Part shown: positions 43,687 to 52,666 of the stretch, piece by piece
How the letters are laid out: every line of letters starts with the position of its first letter
Numbering within the stretch: position 1 is the stretch's first letter
NCBI GenBank assembly: GCA_934096235.1
Contig: CAKOLO010000002.1
Coordinates: forward strand, 310,001-374,000
DNA from: an uncultured Bacilli bacterium
GTDB lineage: Bacteria > Bacillota_I > Bacilli_A > RF39 > UBA660
Reading direction: 5' to 3'
DNA: 64,000 bases
Translations under genes and position numbers: made by a program
Notes under the pieces: generated by a model
The model's database searches: none
What the model saw: the letters and a program-made list of their open reading frames with translations, nothing else
What the model was told of the DNA's origin: nothing

Positions 43687-44772
43687 ATGGAACCATATAA
43701 AGCTAAAAAATTACCTTTTAATTATGAACTTGATAACTCTATTATAAAACTTTTATGTGATGCGAAAGAAGCATATGGAGAATATAAAGGTTTTCTTAAG
43801 AGTATGACATTTGATTATAAATCCTTTTTAGAATCTGCTTTTATAATTGATACATATTATTCTTTTAAAATTGATAATGCTAAGATTACAAAAAATGATA
43901 TGTTTTTAATGCCTTATAAGAATAAAAATAATACTGTTATACAATTTAATAATATTAAGATGGCTTTATTGTCAGGTATTTCTTATGCTAGTAAGAGTGG
44001 ATTTTCTATTGATGTATTTAATAAAATAAATAAAGCTCTTTTGACTAATTGTAAGAAGGATAATTCTACTAAAGGTAGTGGACATTTAAGAAAGACTCAA
44101 ACATATATATTAAAGCCTGGTTTAGCTGGATCTAGTGTTTCATTTGTACCACCTTTGTATAATGAATTAAATGGTTATATGAAGAATTTATGTGATTATA
44201 TGAATGAACCTGGTGAACCTGATTTTATTGCTTTAGCTATAACACATTATCAGTATGAAAAACTACATCCATATTTAGCTGGTAATGGTAAAATTGGTAG
44301 ACTTACTATACCTGTACAATTATCTTTTTATAAAAAAGAACCCCCAATACTATTTATATCAGAAGCAATAGATAATTTAAAAAATACGTATTTCACTTTG
44401 TTAAGTGATGAAAATGATGAGAAGTTTCCAAAATTTATAAAATTCATTTTAGAATGTATTATTAGTCAATGCAATATAAATATTAAAAGAATTAAAAAAC
44501 TTAATAAAATATATACTAAAGATTTAGAAGATTTTAAAATTACTATAGGTGGAAGTACAATTTATAAAGCATATCCTGTTATAGCTAAGAGAATAGTATT
44601 TACTACTAATGATATAGTAGAAGAATGTAAATTACATATTAATTCTGTTAATAAAGTTCTAAACAAATTAGTAGAACAGGGATACTTAGTTAAAGAAAAA
44701 AAGAAAGGTACTAATAGAGTAACTTTCACTTATACTAATATGTATGATATATTAACTAATACTTCTAATTAA
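43687..44772 (+). CDS. Fic-domain protein with C-terminal winged helix, variant active site
   Basis: 361 residues. Fic core at about residues 110-225 with motif HPYLAGNGKIGRL; the family consensus is HPFxDGNGRxxR. His is kept, but the acidic residue is Ala and the first Arg is Lys. YSFKIDN in the N-terminal part corresponds to the inhibitory (S/T)xxxE(G/N) motif with Asp for Glu. TKGSGHLRKTQ is the usual flap region. Residues 280-355 form a winged helix (TTNDIVEECKLHINSVNKVL), as in Fic proteins that act as regulators. AMP transfer activity is uncertain. It ends convergently with, and overlaps, the next gene. Confidence 0.88.
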   Translation: MEPYKAKKLPFNYELDNSIIKLLCDAKEAYGEYKGFLKSMTFDYKSFLESAFIIDTYYSFKIDNAKITKNDMFLMPYKNKNNTVIQFNNIKMALLSGISYASKSGFSIDVFNKINKALLTNCKKDNSTKGSGHLRKTQTYILKPGLAGSSVSFVPPLYNELNGYMKNLCDYMNEPGEPDFIALAITHYQYEKLHPYLAGNGKIGRLTIPVQLSFYKKEPPILFISEAIDNLKNTYFTLLSDENDEKFPKFIKFILECIISQCNINIKRIKKLNKIYTKDLEDFKITIGGSTIYKAYPVIAKRIVFTTNDIVEECKLHINSVNKVLNKLVEQGYLVKEKKKGTNRVTFTYTNMYDILTNTSN

Positions 44773-45282
44773 ATTTATATAATAATGCACATTATTACTT
44801 GTTATATCTTCAAAGTAAATATGTGCTTTTTTGTTTTCATTAATTAGGGTACAAATATTATTAAAGTCTAGTTTATTTAACTTAATATATTTATTTAAAA
44901 AATCTATATTTTTAGAGTATTTATACATAAACATATTAATGAATTCTCTATGATAAAATTCTATATTACTATAATAGTATTTATCTGATAACAATATTTT
45001 ATTATATTTATTATTTAGTGTTTCACTTAGAATATATCTTATTTTTAATTCACTAATATTTAATTTTTCTTTTATGAATGAAATATAGTTATCTAAATTA
45101 AATATAAATTGTTCTTGAAGAGAAATAAGTTTTTCTTTATGGATAAGATGAGAAGTAACTATTATACTAGAATCTTTTATTTTACTCATTATATCATCTA
45201 GTAGTTTATCATTTATAAAACTTATTATATCAGAACTATTGTTAATATATTTTTTTAATAAATAATCATTATAGTTCATCAT
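44752..45282 (-). CDS. Hypothetical protein coupled to an XRE regulator
   Basis: 176 residues, mostly helical by composition, Ile/Asn/Lys/Tyr-rich, no membrane segment and no recognised family. It overlaps the upstream XRE gene by 14 bp and has GGAGG before its ATG, so the two are a unit. The order regulator then unknown protein resembles toxin-antitoxin or phage-type modules, but no known toxin motif is visible. Confidence 0.7.
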   Translation of the reverse strand: MMNYNDYLLKKYINNSSDIISFINDKLLDDIMSKIKDSSIIVTSHLIHKEKLISLQEQFIFNLDNYISFIKEKLNISELKIRYILSETLNNKYNKILLSDKYYYSNIEFYHREFINMFMYKYSKNIDFLNKYIKLNKLDFNNICTLINENKKAHIYFEDITSNNVHYYINLIRSIS

Positions 45283-45517
45283 TATCCTCCATAAATTTAC
45301 TTATAGGTGTATTTAAAACTATAGATATTTTATATAAATTAGTTATACTTATACCAGTTTTACATTTATTACTTTCTAAATTACTTATTAAAGAAACTGA
45401 GACATTGATTAATTCAGCAAGTTTTTCTTGTGTTATTTTTTTACCATTTAATATAGTTTTATTTCTATATTTCTTTATATTTTTACCAATTATCTTATTT
45501 AATTTATCTTGATTCAT
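45269..45517 (-). CDS. XRE-family HTH regulator (1 of 3)
   Basis: 82 residues, a single Cro/C1-type helix-turn-helix (ITQEKLAELINVSVSLISNL) followed by NLYKISIVLNTPISKFMED. Coupled to the 176-aa gene downstream and divergent from the 45619 regulator. The 101-bp gap between them contains the 8-bp palindrome TAGTACTA, a possible operator. Confidence 0.88.
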   Translation of the reverse strand: MNQDKLNKIIGKNIKKYRNKTILNGKKITQEKLAELINVSVSLISNLESNKCKTGISITNLYKISIVLNTPISKFMEDNDEL

Positions 45518-45618
45518 AGTTCACCTAAAACAATTATAGAATAAATATCATTAAATGTATAGTACTACATTACATAATTAAATGTTAAAACAATGTAAAA
45601 TATTACTTAGGTGAAAAG

Positions 45619-45879
45619 ATGACTAAGTTTAAGAGAGATTTTAATTTTGATGAAAATATAATTAAGACAATAGCATATAATGTTATTAAATATAGAAAGT
45701 TAAGTGGTATAACTCAAGAACAGCTTGCGATAGATATAGGTGTATCTCCTGAATTTATTAGAAAGTTTGAGAGTACTAGAGGAAGTGAAGGATTATCACT
45801 TATGTCTTTATATAAAATATCAGTTGTTCTTAATGTATCTATTGATAAATTTTTTGAATCAATAGAAGTTAACGATTAA
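45619..45879 (+). CDS. XRE-family HTH regulator (2 of 3)
   Basis: 86 residues, HTH at ITQEQLAIDIGVSPEFIRKF and the shared tail LYKISVVLNVSIDKFFES. TTAGGTGA precedes the ATG. It ends convergently with regulator 3, overlapping by 11 bp. Clearly a paralogue of its two neighbours. Confidence 0.88.
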   Translation: MTKFKRDFNFDENIIKTIAYNVIKYRKLSGITQEQLAIDIGVSPEFIRKFESTRGSEGLSLMSLYKISVVLNVSIDKFFESIEVND

Positions 45880-46132
45880 TAAAAAACTTTTCTATTGGGA
45901 CATTTAATATTAGACTTATCTTGTATAAATTATATATACTTATACCTTGGTAAGTCTTTTTACTTTCAAGATTACCTATTAATGACGTAGATACATTTGC
46001 TAGTTCTGCTAAATGTTCTTGTGTTAAATCTTTTACATTTAAGCTATATAGTTTTCTATAATATTTAATGTTTTTTCCTATAATAGTATAAATTTCTTTT
46101 TCATCTTTAAAATTGAATGTATCTTTCATCAT
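45869..46132 (-). CDS. XRE-family HTH regulator (3 of 3)
   Basis: 87 residues, HTH at LTQEHLAELANVSTSLIGNL and the same LYKISLILNVPIEKFF tail. It has a short N-terminal extension (DTFNFKDEKEIYTIIG) resembling that of regulator 2. Divergent from typA with a 160-bp gap between them. Confidence 0.88.
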   Translation of the reverse strand: MMKDTFNFKDEKEIYTIIGKNIKYYRKLYSLNVKDLTQEHLAELANVSTSLIGNLESKKTYQGISIYNLYKISLILNVPIEKFFINR

Positions 46133-46294
46133 TAAACACCTAGTAATATTTTCCCATTATTTGGAAATTTTGGCCATTTACTAAGAATGATAAAAATACA
46201 CTTGTAGTGATAATTTATAAAAAAATACGATTTTTCTTGAAAAATGCTTTAAAATAGTGTATTATTAAGTGCGTATCTAAGAGGGGATGAGATT

Positions 46295-48097
46295 ATGGAA
46301 AAAATTATTAACTTTGCTGTTGTTGCTCATGTAGATGCTGGTAAGAGTACTTTAGTAGATGCATTATTAAAACAAAATGGTGTTTTTAGAGAAAATGAGC
46401 AAGTTGTTGACTGTGTAATGGATAGTGGAGATTTAGAACGTGAACGTGGTATTACTATTACTGCTAAAAACTGTTCTATAAAATATAAAGGCATTAAAAT
46501 GAATATAGTTGATACTCCAGGACATGCTGATTTTTCTAGTGAAATAGAGAGAATAATTAAAACAGTAGATACTGTAGTATTATTAGTAGATTCAGCTGAA
46601 GGACCAATGCCTCAAACTAGATTTGTATTAAAAGAAGCATTAAAATTTGGACTTAGACCAATACTATTTATTAATAAAATAGATAAAAAAGATGCTCGTG
46701 CTGAAGAAGTAGTTAATATGACTTTTGATTTATTTTGTGAATTAGGTGCAACTAATGAACAATTAGATTTTAAGATTATATATGGTATTGCTAAAGAAGG
46801 AATTGCTAAGTATGAAGAAAATGATGATAGTAAAGATATTACACCACTTCTTGATACAATTATAGAAACTACTAAACCATTTGAAGGAAATGAAAATGAT
46901 CCTTTACAATTACAAATATCATCACTTGATTATGATGATTATATTGGTAGACTAGGTATTGGTAGAATTAATAAAGGTAAAATTAAAGTTGGTGAAACAG
47001 TAGCAATATCTAAAAATAATGGAGAACTTACAAAAGAAAGAATTACTAAGATATTTGTTAATGAAGGAATTAAGAGAAGAGAAGTAACTGAAGCTTACTA
47101 TGGTGATATAGTTATAGTTGCTGGTTGTCCTGAAATATCTATAGGAGATACAATTTGTGATGTTAATCATGTAGACCCTCTACCAAAAATTGAAATAGAA
47201 AAACCTACACTATCAATGAATTTTATGGTTAATAATAGTCCATTTGCAGGTAAAGTTGGTAAGTTTGTTACATCTAGACATTTAAGAGATAGATTAATGG
47301 CTGAACTTGAACGTAATGTTGGACTTGAAGTTGAAGAGTTACCAAGTAGTGATGGATTTAAAGTATCTGGTCGTGGTGAATTACACTTATCAATATTAAT
47401 TGAAAATATGAGAAGAGAAGGTTACGAATTAGGCGTTTCTAAACCTGAAGTTATTTTCCATGAAATAGATGGTGTTAAGTGTGAACCATATGAAAGAGTA
47501 GTAATTACTGTACCTAATGATTATTCTGGAAATGTAATTAGTGATTTGAGTGAGAGAAAAGGTACTATGGAAATAATGGAACCTGCTGAAGATAATTATG
47601 TTAGACTTGAGTTTGTTGTTCCTACAAGAGGTTTAATAGGATATAGAAGTAACTTTATTACTAATACTAAGGGTGAAGGTATTATGGTTCGTAGTTTTGA
47701 AGATTATAGACCATATGCAGGAGAAATATCTGGACGTAAGAATGGCGTACTTGTATCTATGGAAAGTGGTAAGGCATTTGGATATGCATTATATAACTTA
47801 TTAGATAGAGGTACTATGATAATAGAACCATCTACTGAAGTATATTCTGGTATGATAGTTGGTATTAATAATAGAGAAAATGATTTAAATGTTAATCCAT
47901 GTAAGAATAAAGAATTCTCTAATACACGTTCATCTGGTAGTGATGAAGCTATAGTACTTCCAAGACCTAGAACATTTACATTAGAAGAAGCATTAGAATT
48001 TATAGAGAAAGATGAACTTGTTGAAGTTACACCTGATGCGATAAGATTACGTAAGAAAATACTTGATGAAAAAGAAAGATTTAGAAATAATAGATAA
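46295..48097 (+). CDS. typA: Ribosome-associated GTPase TypA/BipA
   Basis: 600 residues. Translational GTPase with G1 AHVDAGKST, switch region RERGITITAKN, G3 DTPGHADF, G4 NKID and the BipA C-terminal domain (PTRGLIGYRSNFITNTKGEG). Involved in ribosome assembly and stress adaptation. GAGGGGATGAG precedes the ATG. Confidence 0.97.
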   Translation: MEKIINFAVVAHVDAGKSTLVDALLKQNGVFRENEQVVDCVMDSGDLERERGITITAKNCSIKYKGIKMNIVDTPGHADFSSEIERIIKTVDTVVLLVDSAEGPMPQTRFVLKEALKFGLRPILFINKIDKKDARAEEVVNMTFDLFCELGATNEQLDFKIIYGIAKEGIAKYEENDDSKDITPLLDTIIETTKPFEGNENDPLQLQISSLDYDDYIGRLGIGRINKGKIKVGETVAISKNNGELTKERITKIFVNEGIKRREVTEAYYGDIVIVAGCPEISIGDTICDVNHVDPLPKIEIEKPTLSMNFMVNNSPFAGKVGKFVTSRHLRDRLMAELERNVGLEVEELPSSDGFKVSGRGELHLSILIENMRREGYELGVSKPEVIFHEIDGVKCEPYERVVITVPNDYSGNVISDLSERKGTMEIMEPAEDNYVRLEFVVPTRGLIGYRSNFITNTKGEGIMVRSFEDYRPYAGEISGRKNGVLVSMESGKAFGYALYNLLDRGTMIIEPSTEVYSGMIVGINNRENDLNVNPCKNKEFSNTRSSGSDEAIVLPRPRTFTLEEALEFIEKDELVEVTPDAIRLRKKILDEKERFRNNR

Positions 48098-48100
48098 AAT

Positions 48101-48130
48101 AAAAGACTTAAGAATTTCTTAAGTCTTTTT
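48101..48130. terminator. Bidirectional terminator between typA and the OapA-like gene
   Basis: AAAAGACTTAAGAA, TT, TCTTAAGTCTTTT; nearly perfect and usable from both sides. Confidence 0.88.
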
Positions 48131-48140
48131 GTATTGGAAA

Positions 48141-48662
48141 CTATTTAGTTTTAAATTTACTTAATACTTTTGCGGCTACGAATATTATTGAGTCGCTATT
48201 TTTAATTGCTTGTTTTTTTCCTATAGCTTTGCCACCTACTGTTAGTGATGAGATAATTGAACTTACTAATAGAGTAACAATTACTGTAGATACATTTAAC
48301 TTGGTAGATATATTTATTGCAAGCATTGCTCCTATAGAACCACTTACTATACCACATATATCTCCGATAACATCATTACATATACTTGCGATTGTACTTG
48401 AGTTTTTAACTAGATAAACTCCTTCTTTTGAACCTTTTATTTTTTTAGCACTTTTCGCATGAAATGATGCTTCGTTAGCTGTTAAGACAGCTGTACCTAT
48501 AATATCAAATAAAATACCTATACCAATAAATATTACACATAGCACCATTAAAAGTATTGTATTATTGAATTTTGATATTAGATAGTTAGATGCACTACTA
48601 AAAATTAAAGCTATAAAAAAAGTCATTAAAAATGCCTTTAGAATCCAATTATCTTTTTTCAT
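48141..48662 (-). CDS. OapA-like membrane protein (OLE RNA-associated protein)
   Basis: 173 residues from the ATG at 48662 (a TTG two codons upstream is possible). Four hydrophobic segments are visible, near residues 8-28, 33-58, 100-120 and 125-145. The middle is highly distinctive: FDIIGTAVLTANEASFHAKS, then KIKGSKEGVYLVKNS and ICNDVIGDICGIVSGS, and finally VGGKAIGKKQAI. This matches what I recall of OapA, often mis-annotated as a CorB-like Mg transporter, with its conserved acidic residues around the DVIGD part. It is 60 bp downstream of the structured RNA on the same strand and shares its promoter. Not verified by alignment. Confidence 0.65.
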   Translation of the reverse strand: MKKDNWILKAFLMTFFIALIFSSASNYLISKFNNTILLMVLCVIFIGIGILFDIIGTAVLTANEASFHAKSAKKIKGSKEGVYLVKNSSTIASICNDVIGDICGIVSGSIGAMLAINISTKLNVSTVIVTLLVSSIISSLTVGGKAIGKKQAIKNSDSIIFVAAKVLSKFKTK

Positions 48663-48689
48663 TTTCAATAAACTCCCTTTAAATATGTA

Positions 48690-49150
48690 AAATAGTATGG
48701 AATATTATAAATTAATTTTACGGCTTTGGTCGAGTTGAATTTCTCTAATTCCTACCATTAGTTACCTGCAGGCGATTTCTCTTTAAAAGAATTAATCACT
48801 TGTTACCATTAATGATCACTCGATCACCACTTAGTCCGCACTTCAATCTTTATAATATAGGCATACTAGAGGTTTTCCCAAGCAAACATGTATCACCTTT
48901 ATTCGCTTTTGCAATTTATTTTTCAATCACTATCCCAATAAATCACTCACGACATGTGTTTTCATATTTTCCGATGTGAATTAAGGAATTCAGATATATG
49001 CCATTACATCTTATCCTTAAAACTAAAATTATATATCCACCCCAAACTGGGCGTAAGAAGCGTAATATATAAAGTATCATTTTACACAATTGATGGATTT
49101 TTAGCCCCATCTTCTAGTGGTATGTTTGACTAGTATAATGCTCCATACAT
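48690..49150 (-). ncRNA. Candidate OLE RNA (ornate, large, extremophilic) upstream of oapA
   Basis: A gap of over 500 bp, visibly richer in G+C than its surroundings, with no gene. It starts about 6 bases after a perfect sigma-A promoter and runs about 460-480 nt into the OapA-like gene, with no terminator between. Helices seen on the minus strand: CTAGT/ACTAG and GATGG/CCATC near the 5' end, CCCA/TGGG, GAATT/AATTC, CATAT/ATATG, and ACATGT/ACATGT enclosing ATTTATT/AATAAAT. TTAAGGA/TCCTTAA and GATGT/ACATC cross, so a pseudoknot or alternative fold is possible. Many GTGAT repeats occur. The OLE call rests on size, structure and the OapA-like neighbour, not on a sequence match. Confidence 0.6.
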
Positions 49151-49155
49151 CTAGA

Positions 49156-49184
49156 ATTATAGCATATTTTAATGAAAATGTCAA
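49156..49184 (-). promoter_or_regulatory. Consensus sigma-A promoter of the OLE-like RNA
   Basis: Minus strand TTGACA (49179-49184), 17-bp spacer, TATAAT (49156-49161); both hexamers are consensus. The strongest-looking promoter in the window together with those of rpmH and rplM. Confidence 0.92.
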
Positions 49185-49216
49185 AAGACACACTATATTA
49201 TATGAAGTGTGTCTTT
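49181..49216 (-). terminator. ygjV terminator, abutting the OLE-like RNA promoter
   Basis: Minus strand AAAGACACACT, loop, AGTGTGTCTTT; its T's run into the -35 box. This insulates the RNA from the upstream gene. Confidence 0.85.
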
Positions 49217-49758
49217 AAATTATTAATGTTTTTTGTTACTTTTTTCTTTCTTTTCTTTCTTTTTATTTCTCTTATGAGAGCTACTGCAGTTGATGTGATT
49301 TCCATTATATTTCCAATTACACATACATATGCTTGAAATTTTAAATTATAAAATAGCCATGCTATTGCGCATGTTCCAAATACTAACTTATAAACTTTTG
49401 GATCTTTAAATGATGCTCCAATTGTATATATTATTGCTACTATTACTGGAAGAAGTGATAAAGGATTAGTATAGGTAAGTGTACCTACGAATGCAGTTAT
49501 TAATATAATTATTACTGGCAATATAAGTGGTATTTTCTTTTTACCTTTATCATATTTATAAAATATTGATATTCTTAATACTGAGATTATATCCATGAAT
49601 GCAGCTGAAAAAGCTCCCAATAGTGCATATTGGAATGAGTATAACATATGAGCTGCTGATTGAACTAACATCATGTGTTTTTTCTTTCTACATTGAACAG
49701 AAAGAGTCATAGTAAGCATTGCAGCTGCACCAATTAATTGAGCGTATAATATATTCAT
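49198..49758 (-). CDS. YgjV-family membrane protein
   Basis: 186 residues from the ATG at 49758, which has AGGAG five bases before it. Five or six hydrophobic helices and the family pattern MTLSVQCRKKKHMMLVQSAA, HMLYSFQYALLGAFSAAFMD, FGTCAIAWLFYNLKFQAY. Ends in a basic tail (KKRKKKVTKN). Function of the family is unknown. Confidence 0.8.
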   Translation of the reverse strand: MNILYAQLIGAAAMLTMTLSVQCRKKKHMMLVQSAAHMLYSFQYALLGAFSAAFMDIISVLRISIFYKYDKGKKKIPLILPVIIILITAFVGTLTYTNPLSLLPVIVAIIYTIGASFKDPKVYKLVFGTCAIAWLFYNLKFQAYVCVIGNIMEITSTAVALIREIKRKKRKKKVTKNINNLKTHFI

Positions 49759-49866
49759 ATAATCTCCTAGTATATATATTATAATATTTTTTTTCATAAA
49801 AATAAATAAGTTATTCTCAAATAGATGTTAATATGCTATAATCTAAGTCAAGAAGGAGAGGATATT

Positions 49867-51588
49867 ATGAGTTTTATTAAAGAAACTGAGAAGTATATTA
49901 CAGATGTAATAAAAAAATGTGGCTATGAAGTCGATAACGTTATTTTGGAGTCCTCTTCAAGACGCGATTTAGGAGAATTTCAAATTAATGTATGCATGGG
50001 TCTTGCTAAAAAGTATGGTAAGAATCCAAGAGAGATTGCAGAAACTATAATTGGTAGTTTTGATGATAGGTTTTATAATGTTAATATAGCAGGACCTGGT
50101 TTTATAAATGTTAGTATTAGTGATAAATATTTACTTGATTACATTAATAATAATATTAAAGATACTAAAGGTTTTGTTGATAAGGGTGAAGGAAAAACTA
50201 TTATTGTTGATTATGGTGGAGCTAATGCAGCTAAAACACTTCATGTAGGACATATGAGACCTGCTAATATTGGAGAATCACTAAAGAGACTTGCTACACT
50301 ACTTGGGGATAAAACTATTGGAGATGTTCATTTAGGGGATATAGGTAGACAATCAGGAATGTTAATAACTGAGATTAAGAAAAGAAAACCGGATTTATGT
50401 TATTTCGATCCAAATTATACAGGAGAATATCCAAAGTTAGAAATTACTACTGAAGAATTAGGTGAATATTATCCAGCGGCAAGTATTGATGCTAAAGAGA
50501 ATCCAGAAAGAATGGAAGAAGTTAGAAAAATAACTGCTTTAGTTGATGAAGGAAAAGAGCCATACTTTGGTATGTGGAAAGACATAGTAGAAGTATCTAA
50601 AGAAGCAATAAAGAAGAGTTATGATTATTTAAATTGTAATTTTGACTTATGGGAAGGTGAACTTAGTTCATTAGAATATGTGTCAGATACATTAAAAGTA
50701 TTAGAACCATATATGTATACATCTGAAGGTGCTAAGGTAATAGATGTTAAGAAAGATGATGATAAGATAGAGATACCACCACTAATTGTTATTAAGAATG
50801 ATGGATCTACTATATATGCTACTCGTGATTTAGCAACTATTTATTCAAGGGTTAAAAAATATAATCCTGATGAGATATGGTATATAGTAGATGCTAGACA
50901 ATCTATGTATTTTGAACAAGTATTTAGAGCATCTTATAAATCTCACTTAGTTCGTGATGATGTTAAACTTGCTCACTATTGGTTTGGTACTATGAATGGG
51001 GCTGATGGAAAACCATTTAAGACTCGTGATGGTGGAGTAATGTCTTTAGATATGCTAATTAGTCAAGTTAAAGAAAAATTGCTTACTAAATTAGATAAAT
51101 ATACTGAAGAAGAAAAGAAAAATATTGCTGATGTTCTTACAGTAGCTACAATTAAATATGCAGATTTATCTCCATATCGTACTACTGACTTTATATTTGA
51201 TATAGATAAAATAACTTCATTTGAAGGAAAAACTGGTCCATATGTCTTATATACTATGGTAAGAATTAAATCTATACTAGATAAAGTAGATGTTAAAGAT
51301 GCTAAGATTAAGTCTATATATAGTGATACAGAAAGAAATATATATATTAAATTATTAGAACTTTCTAAGATACTTACTAAGGCATATAATGAGAAGACAT
51401 TAAGTTATATATGTGAATATCTATTTGACTTATGTAGTTTATTTAATAAGTTCTATGGTGAATGTAATATAGTGAATGAAAAAGATATAGATAAGAAAGA
51501 GTCTTATGTGGCTTTGTTAAATGTTTTATATAATACTGGTAAAATGCTACTTGATATATTAGCAATTGAAGTACCAGATAAGATGTAA
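49867..51588 (+). CDS. argS: Arginyl-tRNA synthetase
   Basis: 573 residues from the ATG at 49867, which has GGAGAGG upstream. Arg-tRNA N-terminal Add-1 domain, HIGH-like motif LHVGHMRPANIGESLKR, KPFKTRDGGVMSL in the KMSKS region, and a DALR C-terminal domain ending LAIEVPDKM. An extended -10 (TGCTATAAT) lies at about 49833-49841. No T-box leader is present. Confidence 0.97.
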   Translation: MSFIKETEKYITDVIKKCGYEVDNVILESSSRRDLGEFQINVCMGLAKKYGKNPREIAETIIGSFDDRFYNVNIAGPGFINVSISDKYLLDYINNNIKDTKGFVDKGEGKTIIVDYGGANAAKTLHVGHMRPANIGESLKRLATLLGDKTIGDVHLGDIGRQSGMLITEIKKRKPDLCYFDPNYTGEYPKLEITTEELGEYYPAASIDAKENPERMEEVRKITALVDEGKEPYFGMWKDIVEVSKEAIKKSYDYLNCNFDLWEGELSSLEYVSDTLKVLEPYMYTSEGAKVIDVKKDDDKIEIPPLIVIKNDGSTIYATRDLATIYSRVKKYNPDEIWYIVDARQSMYFEQVFRASYKSHLVRDDVKLAHYWFGTMNGADGKPFKTRDGGVMSLDMLISQVKEKLLTKLDKYTEEEKKNIADVLTVATIKYADLSPYRTTDFIFDIDKITSFEGKTGPYVLYTMVRIKSILDKVDVKDAKIKSIYSDTERNIYIKLLELSKILTKAYNEKTLSYICEYLFDLCSLFNKFYGECNIVNEKDIDKKESYVALLNVLYNTGKMLLDILAIEVPDKM

Positions 51589-51603
51589 TAAGAAGGAATT
51601 ATT

Positions 51604-52227
51604 ATGATAAATAGAGTTGAATTAAAAAAGAAAGCTAAAGAATTTGCTTTTTCTCATAAAATGGATATATGGAGACCAATGCTAGTAATATTTTGTATTA
51701 ATTTTGTAATCTCATTTATAGTTTCAGCATCGGGTATAAAGACTGAAAATATTTTGTATTCTATGATTACATCATTAACTACTTTGTTATTAATACCTTT
51801 ACAAATAGGAAGTATATCTTATATTATGGGAATTATTGATGGAAAAAATGTTGATTTAAAAGAATGTATGTTATCTAAATTCAAAGACGGTTCTTGGTGG
51901 AAAATATTAATTGTTTCATTTTGTTTTGGATTTATAGTTGGATTTGGTATGATGTTATTCATTGTTCCTGGAATATATTTTGCATTAAAATATGGTATGG
52001 TACAAATGATACTTGCTGATGAAAAGTTTGGAAATAAAGATATACTTTATGCTTTAGGCAAAAGTTCTAAGATGATGGAAGGACATAAATGGGAATATTT
52101 TGTGTTTATACTTAGTTTCTTTGGTTGGTTTATTCTTTGTCCATTTACATTAGGAATTTTATATATTTGGGTTTATCCATACTTTGTGGTAGCAAATTAT
52201 TATTATTTTAAAGAATTAAAGAAATAG
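51604..52227 (+). CDS. DUF975-family membrane protein
   Basis: 207 residues, five or six hydrophobic segments. The family pattern is visible: IVPGIYFALKYGMVQMILAD, SSKMMEGHKWEYFVFILSF, LGILYIWVYPY. Role unknown. It follows argS by 15 bp and probably shares its transcript, which ends at the hairpin at 52226. Confidence 0.85.
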   Translation: MINRVELKKKAKEFAFSHKMDIWRPMLVIFCINFVISFIVSASGIKTENILYSMITSLTTLLLIPLQIGSISYIMGIIDGKNVDLKECMLSKFKDGSWWKILIVSFCFGFIVGFGMMLFIVPGIYFALKYGMVQMILADEKFGNKDILYALGKSSKMMEGHKWEYFVFILSFFGWFILCPFTLGILYIWVYPYFVVANYYYFKELKK

Positions 52228-52245
52228 CACTTATGTGCTTTTTTC
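52226..52245 (+). terminator. Terminator after the DUF975 gene
   Basis: AGCAC, loop TTAT, GTGCT, T run; overlaps the stop codon. Confidence 0.75.
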
Positions 52246-52280
52246 TTGCATAAAAACTTAGTAAAACTAGTAAATTTATG

Positions 52281-52309
52281 TTGTAAGTTAAAAATAAGTA
52301 TGCTATAAT
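52281..52309 (+). promoter_or_regulatory. rpsF operon promoter
   Basis: TTGTAA (52281-52286), 17-bp spacer, TATAAT (52304-52309), with TGC before the -10. Confidence 0.7.
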
Positions 52310-52320
52310 ACATTCGAACG

Positions 52321-52360
52321 AAAAGTTCCTTGCTTCATTTAGTGAAGCCGTTAAGACCAA
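52321..52360 (+). promoter_or_regulatory. Candidate S6:S18 autoregulatory leader
   Basis: Hairpin GCTTCA/TGAAGC (52332-52348) followed by CCGTT and an outer CTT/AAG pairing. The CCG next to the hairpin resembles the S6:S18-binding leader that mimics the S18 site of 16S rRNA. The genes regulated would be rpsF, ssb and rpsR. Confidence 0.55.
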
Positions 52361-52375
52361 AAGGAGGTGTAAGTA

Positions 52376-52663
52376 ATGAATAAATATGAAATAATGTTTA
52401 TTGTTAAAACTGACATTGATGAAAAAGCTCAAAAAGACACAGTAAAGACTTTCGAAAAAGTATTAACTGATATGAAATCAAAAATCGTTAATACTAAAGA
52501 TATGGGTCAAAAAAAGCTTGCTTATCCTATTAAGAATCAAGTTAGAGGAAACTATTATGTATTCAATGTAGAAGCTACTGCTGCTGCTGTTAAAGAATTC
52601 GATAGAAAAGCTAAGATTGATGAAAATATCTTAAGACATATTGTCATAAGAGAAGAGGAGTAG
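52376..52663 (+). CDS. rpsF: 30S ribosomal protein S6
   Basis: 95 residues. MNKYEIMFIVKTDIDEKAQK start and LAYPIKNQVRGNYYVFN core. It pairs with S18 on the platform of the 30S subunit. AAGGAGG precedes the ATG. First gene of the operon. Confidence 0.97.
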   Translation: MNKYEIMFIVKTDIDEKAQKDTVKTFEKVLTDMKSKIVNTKDMGQKKLAYPIKNQVRGNYYVFNVEATAAAVKEFDRKAKIDENILRHIVIREEE

Positions 52664-52666
52664 TTA

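Noticed and set aside
48690..49150. tmRNA or RNase P RNA
   Set aside because: No tRNA-like ends or tag ending in ALAA, and no GAGGAAAGTCC-type core of RNase P RNA. The OapA-like neighbour points to OLE.
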